Source: Pseudomonadota bacterium
GTDB taxonomy: Bacteria; Pseudomonadota; Alphaproteobacteria; Paracaedibacterales; CAITNM01
Direction: 5' to 3'
Assembly (NCBI GenBank): GCA_026400695.1
Contig: JAPLON010000150.1
Coordinates: 1-10,489 of the forward strand
Length of the DNA: 10,489 nucleotides
Shown: positions 1-6,122 of the stretch, piece after piece
How positions within the stretch are numbered: the stretch's first letter is position 1
How the letters are laid out: every line of letters starts with the position of its first letter
The notes under the pieces: model-generated
What the model was told of the DNA's origin: nothing
What the model saw: only the letters and a program-made list of their open reading frames with translations
Databases searched by the model: none
Translations under genes and position numbers: made by a program

Positions 1-167
1 GTACTTATTTTGACAGATAAGGTAGTCTGTATAAATATCGCACAATCTTGTATCCATAAATACTCAACTCATGTGAATACGTTAGATAACTTCTATCTAC
101 TGCTTTTCCTCAAATATCGCAACTCACTGCGTAAGGTGAGTGATTAAGAATATTTATAGAAAATACT

Positions 168-196
168 TTGCTTAAACTATTATTCTATGGCATAAT
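168..196 (+). promoter_or_regulatory. Candidate sigma70-type promoter of rpsA
   Basis: TTGCTT at 168-173 is followed after 17 bases by CATAAT at 191-196, which is preceded by TGG and so resembles an extended -10 element. The predicted start near 203 gives a leader of about 60 bases before the rpsA ATG. The -35 matches the consensus at only three of six positions; the -10 matches at five of six. Confidence 0.45.
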
Positions 197-221
197 TCCC
201 CACAGTTGTAACTTTTAGCCT

Positions 222-243
222 GCTGATTAATTTTAATTTCAGC
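222..243 (+). promoter_or_regulatory. Hairpin in the rpsA 5' leader
   Basis: GCTGA (222-226) pairs with TCAGC (239-243), and the inner TTAA (227-230) can pair with TTAA (233-236). The structure ends 7 bases before the rpsA Shine-Dalgarno sequence (AGGAA, 251-255). In E. coli the rpsA leader folds into hairpins used for S1 autoregulation. Whether this smaller structure does the same is inference. Confidence 0.3.
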
Positions 244-263
244 TATTTTCAGGAATATCCTAC

Positions 264-2024
264 ATGCAATCCCAAAAAGAAAACTTCGCAGATTTATTAA
301 ACGAATTTATGCAAGACAGCCGTACCTTTGAAGGTAAGGTCGTTAAAGGAACCATCATTACGATATATAATGACATGGCAACAATTGACATCGGTATGAA
401 GTCAGAAGGCCGCGTTCCATTAAAAGAAATTACCGGCCGTGCGGGTATGCATGAAGCAAAAGTTGGAGATCGTATTGACGTTTACGTTGAACGTTTGGAA
501 GATCGCCAAGGCGAAGCTTTATTGAGCGTTGAAAAAGCTCGTAGGGAAGCTTCATGGAATAGTTTGGAAGAGGCACTAGCTTCAGGACGTCACGTAAATG
601 GTGTAATTTTTGGTCGCGTTAAAGGTGGCTTTGCTGTTGATCTTGATGGGGCAATTGCATTTTTGCCAGGTAGCCAAGTTGATATTCGTCCAATTCGCGA
701 CTTAACACCGCTAATGAATATTGTGCAACCGTTTAAGCTTTTGAAAATGGATAAAAGTCGCAGCAACATCGTTGTTTCACGTCGTTCTGTATTAGATGAA
801 TCTCGCGCTGAAGCACGTACAGAATTAGTTTCAAACCTATCTGAAGGACAAATAATTGCCGGTATTGTGAAAAATATCACAGACTACGGTGCATTTATTG
901 ATCTTGGTGGGGTTGATGGTCTATTGCACGTAACAGATATCTCATGGCGCCGTATCAATCACCCAAATGAAATTTTGAAAATTGGTGAAACAGTTGATGT
1001 ACAAGTAATTCGCTATAATCGCGAAACTCAGCGTATCTCACTTGGTATGAAGCAACTTGAAACTGACCCATGGAAAAATATTGATCTTACTTACAAACCA
1101 GGCCAAAAAGTTACAGGAAAAGTTACCAACATTACAGACTACGGTGCGTTTGTTGAATTACAACCTGCAATCGAAGGCCTAATTTATGTAACTGAAATGA
1201 GCTGGACTAAGAAAAATCTTCACCCAAGCAAAATATTAAATGTTGGCCAAGAAGTTGAGGTTGTTGTCCTTGAAGTTGATTTGAACAAACGTAGAATCAG
1301 CCTAGGGTTAAAACAATGCATGGATAACCCATGGCAAAAACTTGTTCAAGATCATCCAGTGGGTAGCGTTTTCGAAGGTATCGTTAAAAACGTTACAGAA
1401 TTTGGTTTGTTCGTTGGCATTAATGATTTACTCGACGGTATGGTACATATCAATGACATTTCGTGGAGTGAGAATAGCGAAGAAACTTTGAAGAAGTTTA
1501 CCAAAGGCCAAATGATTAAAGTTAAAGTTTTGGATATTGATCCTGAAAAAGAACGCGTTAGCCTTGGTGTAAAACAAGTTGAAGGTGATCCTCTGGCTGA
1601 TGCTTATTCATCAATCAAAAAAGGTGATATCGTGACTTGTTCTATTGCAGCAATAGATGATCGCGGCATGGAAGTAACTTTGAGCAATGGTTTGACAGGT
1701 TACATCAAGAAAATCGATATCGCTAAAGATCGCTCAGAACAACGTACAGATCGTTTTGCCGTAGGTGAAAAAATTGATGCTAAGATCATGACTATCGAAA
1801 AAGCTGCACGCAAGGTTAGCCTATCGATTAAAGCTCGTGAAATGGAAGAAGAAAAAGAAGCTCTAAATACTTATGGTTCATCTGATAGCGGTGCTACTCT
1901 TGGAGACATTTTAGGAACAGCTCTAAACAAAGCTAAGTCAAAGAAAAGTGATGAAGTTGAAGAAGTAAAAAAACCAGCGAAAGCTTCTAAGAAAAAAGAA
2001 GAAGCTGTTGCTGAAGCTGAATAG
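264..2024 (+). CDS. rpsA: 30S ribosomal protein S1 (six S1 domains)
   Basis: S1 binds mRNA on the small ribosomal subunit and helps dock structured or weak-Shine-Dalgarno messages. The 586-residue product has six S1 RNA-binding repeats at about residues 24-91, 108-174, 195-263, 281-350, 367-437 and 453-523. Repeats 3 to 5 carry the clearest core motifs (NITDYGAF, NVTEFGLF, HVTDISW, RRISLGLKQ). Repeats 1 and 2 are the divergent ribosome-docking type. The length is slightly above the E. coli protein (557) because of a C-terminal low-complexity Lys/Glu/Ala tail at about residues 555-586. The ATG at 264 is supported by AGGAA at 251-255 and by N-terminal homology (FADLLNEF). A rho-independent terminator follows. 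Identification is secure. Confidence 0.97.
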   Translation: MQSQKENFADLLNEFMQDSRTFEGKVVKGTIITIYNDMATIDIGMKSEGRVPLKEITGRAGMHEAKVGDRIDVYVERLEDRQGEALLSVEKARREASWNSLEEALASGRHVNGVIFGRVKGGFAVDLDGAIAFLPGSQVDIRPIRDLTPLMNIVQPFKLLKMDKSRSNIVVSRRSVLDESRAEARTELVSNLSEGQIIAGIVKNITDYGAFIDLGGVDGLLHVTDISWRRINHPNEILKIGETVDVQVIRYNRETQRISLGMKQLETDPWKNIDLTYKPGQKVTGKVTNITDYGAFVELQPAIEGLIYVTEMSWTKKNLHPSKILNVGQEVEVVVLEVDLNKRRISLGLKQCMDNPWQKLVQDHPVGSVFEGIVKNVTEFGLFVGINDLLDGMVHINDISWSENSEETLKKFTKGQMIKVKVLDIDPEKERVSLGVKQVEGDPLADAYSSIKKGDIVTCSIAAIDDRGMEVTLSNGLTGYIKKIDIAKDRSEQRTDRFAVGEKIDAKIMTIEKAARKVSLSIKAREMEEEKEALNTYGSSDSGATLGDILGTALNKAKSKKSDEVEEVKKPAKASKKKEEAVAEAE

Positions 2025-2046
2025 TGGAGTAATTTCGAACTTCTTT

Positions 2047-2072
2047 GTCATCCCTGCACAGACGGGGATCCA
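2047..2072. repeat. REP-like palindromic element between rpsA and accD
   Basis: The segment reads GTCATCCC...GGGGATCCA. ATCCCTG (2050-2056) pairs with CGGGGAT (2063-2069) around a 6-base loop, with one G-T pair. This GTCATCCC-loop-GGGGATCC layout resembles short dispersed intergenic palindromes found in many copies in numerous proteobacterial genomes. Only one copy is visible here, so its repetitive nature is inferred from form. It lies 22 bases after the rpsA stop and upstream of a separate, stronger terminator. Confidence 0.5.
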
Positions 2073-2081
2073 CGGAAACTG

Positions 2082-2111
2082 AGGTTAGCTATAAATAGGG
2101 AAAGGTTAGCT
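2082..2111. repeat. 9-bp direct repeat AGGTTAGCT, two copies
   Basis: AGGTTAGCT occurs at 2082-2090 and again at 2103-2111, offset by exactly 21 bases (two helical turns). The second copy overlaps the loop of the rpsA terminator. Between them lies TATAAA (2090-2095), a possible -10 for accD without a good -35. The repeat could be a binding site or the trace of a small duplication; the sequence does not decide. Confidence 0.35.
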
Positions 2112-2126
2112 TTTCCCTATTTTTTT
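2093..2126 (+). terminator. Rho-independent terminator of rpsA
   Basis: A perfect 11-bp stem, AAATAGGGAAA (2093-2103) with TTTCCCTATTT (2112-2122), encloses an 8-base loop and is followed by further T residues to 2126. It stands directly before the accD Shine-Dalgarno sequence (AAGGAG, 2127-2132). It therefore either ends rpsA transcription or attenuates read-through into accD. Confidence 0.85.
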
Positions 2127-2137
2127 AAGGAGAATGT

Positions 2138-3001
2138 ATGAATTGGTTAACAAATTTTGTAAAACCTAAAATTCAAGCCCTAATTAATAAAAAGATCGAT
2201 GTCGCTGAAAATTTGTGGACTAAATGTAATAAATGCGAACACATGCTATTTCATAGGGATCTTCAAGAAAATTTGGGGGTTTGTCACCATTGTGAAAACC
2301 ATATGCGTATATCCGCTAAAGATCGTTTAAAAAATCTGTTTGATAATGGCTTATATACTCTCCAAGAAGTCCCAAAGGTTGTGCAGGACCCCTTGAAGTT
2401 TAAAGACTCTAAACGTTACGTTGATCGCCTAAAAGAATACCGCCAAAAAACTGGTAATGAAGATTCTGTGCTAGTTGCTTACGGACAAGTTAAAGGACAC
2501 AGTCTAGTGGCATGTCTATTTGATTTTGAATTTATGGGCGGATCCATGGGGATTTATGCCGGACAAGCCATGCTCAAAGCCTCAGAATTAGCAGTTAAAA
2601 CTCACAGCCCACTACTAGCAATAACCGCATCTGGTGGAGCGCGTATGCAAGAAGGAATACTGTCTTTAATGCAAATGTCTCGCACAACGATTGCTGTACA
2701 AATGGTAAAAGAAGCCGGCTTACCGTACATTACCCTGTTAACCGATCCAACTACAGGTGGAGTTAGTGCTTCATTTGCTATGTTAGGTGATGTCAGCATG
2801 GCTGAACCAGGCGCTATTATTGGTTTTACTGGAGCTAGGGTCATTGAAGAAACAATCCGTCAAAAATTGCCAGAAGGATTTCAACGTTCTGAATATTTAC
2901 TTGATCACGGTATGCTTGATATGGTTGTCAAGCGCAAAGATATTCCACAAACTTTAGGTAAAATATTAAAACATTTGCATGCTAACCTAAAAGTTGCCTA
3001 A
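2138..3001 (+). CDS. accD: Acetyl-CoA carboxylase carboxyltransferase subunit beta
   Basis: AccD is the beta half of the carboxyltransferase that moves the carboxyl group from carboxybiotin to acetyl-CoA, giving malonyl-CoA for fatty acid synthesis. It works in the cytoplasm with AccA, which is not in this window. The 287-residue protein has the expected N-terminal zinc ribbon with Cys30, Cys33, Cys49 and Cys52 (CNKC...CHHC). The crotonase-fold carboxyltransferase core follows, with ASGGARMQEG (164-173), TDPTTGGVSASFAMLGD (202-218) and GFTGARVIEETIRQKLPEGFQ (229-249). The start is supported by AAGGAG 5 bases before the ATG. In many alphaproteobacteria accD is followed by folC; here a permease follows 35 bases later with no terminator between them. 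Identification is secure. Confidence 0.96.
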   Translation: MNWLTNFVKPKIQALINKKIDVAENLWTKCNKCEHMLFHRDLQENLGVCHHCENHMRISAKDRLKNLFDNGLYTLQEVPKVVQDPLKFKDSKRYVDRLKEYRQKTGNEDSVLVAYGQVKGHSLVACLFDFEFMGGSMGIYAGQAMLKASELAVKTHSPLLAITASGGARMQEGILSLMQMSRTTIAVQMVKEAGLPYITLLTDPTTGGVSASFAMLGDVSMAEPGAIIGFTGARVIEETIRQKLPEGFQRSEYLLDHGMLDMVVKRKDIPQTLGKILKHLHANLKVA

Positions 3002-3036
3002 TATTTAGTAGAAAAAAGTTTTGTTAGGTATTCTAG

Positions 3037-3951
3037 GTGAATCTAGGAATTTTTTTGGCGAGTTTATCGGGGGCCCTTTATGGTAGCCTTGGTTTGTTTG
3101 GTGTTCTCTTAATCCAAGAAGGATTTGGTATTACCAATTTCCTTTTTTGGCGTTTTTTATTTTCTGTAATTTTGATGCTGCCGTTCTTAAATACTAAGCA
3201 ATCTTGGCGTGATGTTACCTCCAAGCCAGGGCTCGTCATTACCATTGTTTCTGGTATATTCTACGCAACCGCTACCAGTAGCTATTTTTACGCGGTTGAT
3301 TTTATTGGCAGTGGTTTAGCAATGGTACTATTTTTCTGCTATCCTATTTTTGTAGTGCTATTAGATTGGCTGCATGGAAAAAATCCCCCTAGTAAAATAA
3401 CTGTCATCGGCCTGCTTGTTGTGATGATTGGTACTTTTTGTTTAAGTGATCCTCATCAATGGAGTGCTAGCTTTCATGGCTTGGCATGGGGGTTATTGTG
3501 TGCTTTTAGTTTTGGAATTTATTTCTACACTTCACAACTGGCAATCAAAAGCATATCAGTTGTAAGTGGCACATTTTGTATTTGTCTTGGTAACTGTTTA
3601 ATTTTTGCCGTTTTGTTTTTGTGGAATGGTGTGTTCCAAGTACCTACAACCATATCAGCACTTACTAACATTAGCGCTCTAGCAGTTCTTGCTACATTGC
3701 TACCTATTTACTTTGTGTTTGTAGCCTTGCGCTATATCGATAGTACAAAGGCCTCAATTCTTTCAGTATTGGAGCCTATTGTCACAATTATTCTTGGGGT
3801 AATGTTTTTAAATGAAAAAATTACACTTTTGCAATATTGCGGAGTAGGGATTGTTTTAGTTGGCGTTTACCTTGTGCAAAGCTGTAAAAAGCAGCAACAT
3901 AAGAAATTAGTGGTGGATGCTAATTTGGTAGAAATCAAAAAAGCAGTTTAA
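3037..3951 (+). CDS. EamA/DMT-superfamily ten-helix permease
   Basis: This 304-residue inner-membrane protein has about ten hydrophobic helices (roughly residues 4-26, 33-51, 66-86, 90-110, 118-136, 146-166, 173-195, 210-230, 238-258 and 264-284). They form two EamA repeats, about 5-135 and 148-282. Signature stretches include FWRFLFSV, the LEPIVTIILGVMFLNE segment and GIVLVGVYLV near the end, all typical of drug/metabolite transporters. The substrate cannot be read from the sequence; family members export amino acids, other metabolites or drugs, and some import. The chosen start is GTG at 3037, with AGG at 3026-3028 as a modest ribosome site. It is probably cotranscribed with accD. A charged Lys/Gln tail follows the last helix. 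Confidence 0.88.
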   Translation: MNLGIFLASLSGALYGSLGLFGVLLIQEGFGITNFLFWRFLFSVILMLPFLNTKQSWRDVTSKPGLVITIVSGIFYATATSSYFYAVDFIGSGLAMVLFFCYPIFVVLLDWLHGKNPPSKITVIGLLVVMIGTFCLSDPHQWSASFHGLAWGLLCAFSFGIYFYTSQLAIKSISVVSGTFCICLGNCLIFAVLFLWNGVFQVPTTISALTNISALAVLATLLPIYFVFVALRYIDSTKASILSVLEPIVTIILGVMFLNEKITLLQYCGVGIVLVGVYLVQSCKKQQHKKLVVDANLVEIKKAV

Positions 3952-3972
3952 AGGGTGGTGCAACTCCACCCT
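3952..3972 (-). terminator. Hairpin between convergent genes, probable minus-strand terminator
   Basis: AGGGTGG (3952-3958) and CCACCCT (3966-3972) form a perfect 7-bp GC-rich stem with a 7-base loop, starting one base after the permease stop. Read on the minus strand it lies 14 bases past the stop of the 3987-4988 gene and runs into TTAAACTGCTTTTTT, a weak T-rich tail. On the plus strand GTTGAAAA follows, so plus-strand termination would be less typical. It may serve both genes. Confidence 0.5.
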
Positions 3973-3986
3973 GTTGAAAAGTATAG

Positions 3987-4988
3987 TTAACCAGCTTGCT
4001 CTGCGCCTGTTCTATCTCCAAGGCCTCCATCTTTACCTTGTAAAACAGATTCTATCCAAGGAATATAAGGTGCCACTGGAATAAATTGGTTTGCTAATAC
4101 ATAAACTGGTTCTTCTTTTCCTACTTCCCCAAGTGAACCTGCACGAAGACTCCATCCACCACAAACAGCTACTACATGGCCATCTTGTAAAAGTGGGGCA
4201 CCAGAATCACCATTTGCAAAAATACTTGTGTTACGTTCCCCAGCTGGTCTTACGCTGCCAGCAGGTATAGTGCCACTGCGTATCATGTCAAGTGTATTGG
4301 CTACGTCAAGATCAGCACCCATGCCAGGTGTGAAGGGTTTTGGTAGTATAAACCAAGCTTCTAATCCATTCTTATTTCTCAGAAGGTTACTATGATAAAA
4401 TCTGTGTATGCTTTTTGCTAACCCTATAGGTGTTCCTAACAAAGCAGGATGAGCTGTTGAAATTCCCATTACCTCGCTCCTTGCGTCAAATAATCGAAGA
4501 GGCAGAGGTGGAATCTGCAAATCTTCAAATTCAGGGGCAAGTTCAAGAATGACTAATTCCCCGTCAGTAGGTTCAAGGTATCTTTTTTGTACTTTTCGGA
4601 AAAGTGGCTCCAGAAATAAAGCAGCTTGCAATTCCTCAACAGCCATCTCTCTTGTCATAGATACAAAGCAATCTCCTTTATTTTGTAGCAATTCAAATAT
4701 TTCGCTCGAAGTTAGAAAATGTCTAGGACTTATAGCAACACACGTGCCAGTTACCATTCTGAAGTCTTTTGGTAGTATTTGTGCAGCGTAAATTTCTGCA
4801 ACAGGATCAATCACTGGGCCAACTGTTATGTCTATTAGTTCGTGAGTGTCTGTCAAAAAAAATGTTCCAACAGATCTGCCAAAATGATCAGGTACCTCTA
4901 GAGATCTCTCTAAAAGATCTTGGGATAAAAATTGCGATGCATTCAAATTGCAAAGTAGTAGTATTAAGCTAGCAATAGTTACTTTCAT
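3987..4988 (-). CDS. Exported trypsin-like (S1-fold) protein with His and Asp of the triad replaced
   Basis: The 333-residue product starts with a signal peptide (MKVTIASLILLLCNLNAS, likely cut near NAS/Q) and then shows a chymotrypsin-fold pattern. GTCVAIS (81-87) leads into HFLTSSE (90-96), where the usual LTAAHC has Glu96 in place of the catalytic His. ELVILEL (144-150) sits where the Asp-bearing DIALLKL strand belongs, so Asp is Glu. GDSGAPLL (260-267) keeps the nucleophile Ser262 and oxyanion glycine. VYVLANQF...WIESV near the end matches the C-terminal trypsin helix. A classical triad is therefore not present and a pseudoprotease role (binding, inhibition or regulation) is more likely than proteolysis. 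It is a diverged tandem paralog of the gene at 5125-6006. No Shine-Dalgarno is visible. The S1 fold is fairly sure; the biological role is unknown. Confidence 0.8.
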   Translation of the reverse strand: MKVTIASLILLLCNLNASQFLSQDLLERSLEVPDHFGRSVGTFFLTDTHELIDITVGPVIDPVAEIYAAQILPKDFRMVTGTCVAISPRHFLTSSEIFELLQNKGDCFVSMTREMAVEELQAALFLEPLFRKVQKRYLEPTDGELVILELAPEFEDLQIPPLPLRLFDARSEVMGISTAHPALLGTPIGLAKSIHRFYHSNLLRNKNGLEAWFILPKPFTPGMGADLDVANTLDMIRSGTIPAGSVRPAGERNTSIFANGDSGAPLLQDGHVVAVCGGWSLRAGSLGEVGKEEPVYVLANQFIPVAPYIPWIESVLQGKDGGLGDRTGAEQAG

Positions 4989-5017
4989 AAAAAATCAGAT
5001 ATTAAGTTTACCCTTTG

Positions 5018-5047
5018 ATTATATTTCGCATCTTTTGCAAAATACAA
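5018..5047 (-). promoter_or_regulatory. Candidate promoter of the 3987-4988 trypsin-like gene
   Basis: On the minus strand a perfect TATAAT (5023-5018) lies 18 bases after TTGTAT (5047-5042). The predicted start near 5011 leaves a leader of about 23 bases that contains no Shine-Dalgarno sequence and ends in TTTTTT before the ATG. The -35 matches at three of six positions. Its presence suggests this paralog can be expressed independently of the upstream copy. Confidence 0.5.
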
Positions 5048-5124
5048 TTAAATAAATATTATTTCATGTCGTATATTTATGTCTACTTGTTTGTCTTTCT
5101 AATTTAAATGCCTTTACACAAAGG

Positions 5125-6006
5125 TTAATCTACTATTTCCTTTTCCTTTGCTTCCTCTGCCTTTGGAGAGACAATACTTTGTATCCAATCCATATGAGGT
5201 GTCACTTTTGTAAATTTGTTTGTCAGCAGATGCACAGGTTTTTCCGCAATAGATGCTATGCAAAGGCTCCAACCATTAGAAACTGCAACCACCTCATTGC
5301 CTTGTAAAAGTGGTGCACCATCATCTCCATCTGTAAAAATGCTTGTGCTCCCATATCCCACAAGTGTTATTTTGTCACTAGTTATAGTATGACTACGTAC
5401 ATCATCTGGCATAACTGTGGTTGGCACTACAAATAACGCTTTCAAGGAATCTTCTCCTTCTAAAAGTCCATCATAAGAAAACGTATGCTTCAATTTAGCT
5501 GCAGTTGCTGGCATGCATGCTTTAGTTGGAAAAGCTGTTGAAATTCCAGTGGATGGGGCTTTATTGAACTTTCCTAATGTTAATGGGACGATGTCTAAAT
5601 CTTCATAAAGTTCGAGAATAGCCAAATTTGCACCGTTAGGTTCACGAGTTATACTTTTTACTTTTTGGTATAACGGTCCTTTGAATGTGGGGGATAATAC
5701 GCACCCTTCACAAAGTTCATCTGCCATAGATATAAAGCAGTCCCTAAGATCTCCTATTAAGCTCAAGGTGTGGCTACCGGTTATGAAGTGCCTTTTACTT
5801 ACGGCAAAGCATGTCCCTGTGGAAACACTAAAACCTGCACCGTTAGAGGCTGTTTGTGTATCAAGATTGGTTGCAAAAACAGTTCCAACAGACTTTCTGG
5901 CTTCGGGTTTATCTAATAATGATTTTACTAAATCATCTGGAGAGATAAATTCCGATGCATTCAAATTGCAAAGTGTAAATACCAGTGCAAAAACTACAAG
6001 TTTCAT
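5125..6006 (-). CDS. Exported trypsin-like (S1-fold) protein with Asp and Ser of the triad replaced
   Basis: The 293-residue product has a signal peptide (MKLVVFALVFTLCNLNAS) and the same block order as its neighbour. GTCFAVS (64-70) and HFITGSHTL (73-81) retain a His79 at the catalytic position. NLAILEL (127-133) has Asn where Asp is expected. GDDGAPLL (227-234) has Asp229 in place of the nucleophile Ser; the codon is GAT at 5320-5322. The C-terminal helix segment HMDWIQSIV and a charged KAEEAKEKE tail end the protein. Without Ser it cannot work as a serine protease, so it is a probable pseudoprotease. The Cys66/Cys90 pair has the same 24-residue spacing as Cys83/Cys107 in the neighbour, which may be a shared disulfide. 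No Shine-Dalgarno precedes the ATG. The fold is fairly sure; the function is unknown. Confidence 0.8.
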   Translation of the reverse strand: MKLVVFALVFTLCNLNASEFISPDDLVKSLLDKPEARKSVGTVFATNLDTQTASNGAGFSVSTGTCFAVSKRHFITGSHTLSLIGDLRDCFISMADELCEGCVLSPTFKGPLYQKVKSITREPNGANLAILELYEDLDIVPLTLGKFNKAPSTGISTAFPTKACMPATAAKLKHTFSYDGLLEGEDSLKALFVVPTTVMPDDVRSHTITSDKITLVGYGSTSIFTDGDDGAPLLQGNEVVAVSNGWSLCIASIAEKPVHLLTNKFTKVTPHMDWIQSIVSPKAEEAKEKEIVD

Positions 6007-6014
6007 AAAATCAA

Positions 6015-6049
6015 CAACATATTATGTTCTGATTTCAGACTATGTTGAA
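6015..6049 (-). promoter_or_regulatory. Candidate promoter with dyads upstream of the 5125-6006 gene
   Basis: On the minus strand TTCAAC (6049-6044) and CATAAT (6026-6021) are spaced by 17 bases, giving a predicted leader of only about 8 bases. The same stretch is rich in dyads: CAACATA (6015-6021) with TATGTTG (6041-6047), AACAT (6016-6020) with ATGTT (6024-6028), and TCTGA (6028-6032) with TCAGA (6035-6039). These could be operator half-sites. Both promoter hexamers and operators are weak calls. Confidence 0.3.
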
Positions 6050-6122
6050 TTTACTAACAAAAGGTTAAGGGATGTAATATAATTTTATGTGCTAGTTTGT
6101 ATGCGTTATTAGAAAAGTTTAG

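Larger units (their letters stand above)
1..263. other. Non-coding leader region upstream of rpsA
   Basis: No convincing gene is visible here on either strand. The region holds a perfect TTGACA hexamer at 10-15, but the best following -10-like sequence (TATAAA, 30-35) is only 14 bases away, so it is a weak promoter call. A short dyad, ACTCAC/GTGAGT, lies at 122-127 and 136-141 with an 8-base loop and no T-tract, so it does not look like a terminator. A better promoter candidate and a leader hairpin next to rpsA are listed separately. In many proteobacteria cmk lies upstream of rpsA, but no cmk end is visible here. Confidence 0.6.

Noticed and set aside
122..141. ACTCAC/GTGAGT dyad as a terminator of an upstream gene
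   Set aside because: A 6-bp stem with an 8-base loop and no T-run after it; no upstream gene end is visible.
590..880. Minus-strand open frame inside rpsA
   Set aside because: It overlaps S1 domains 2 and 3 of a secure gene and its translation is unstructured; a shadow frame.
5111..5124. CCTTT/AAAGG hairpin just after the 5125-6006 gene as a terminator
   Set aside because: Only 5 bp, AT-rich, and no T-tract follows on the minus strand; too weak to call.
3987..6006. Idea that the two trypsin-like proteins form one shared active site as a heterodimer
   Set aside because: In the S1 fold His, Asp and Ser come from the same chain and meet within one domain pair. Both proteins also lack the Asp, so trans-complementation is not supported.
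5681..6082. Plus-strand open frame over the start of the 5125-6006 gene
   Set aside because: It runs opposite to a gene with a clear signal peptide and S1-fold motifs; no ribosome site or recognisable content.
6007..6122. Possible small gene or RNA between the 5125-6006 gene and the FabK-like gene
   Set aside because: No open frame with a ribosome site, no tRNA-like arms and no clear terminator hairpin were found.
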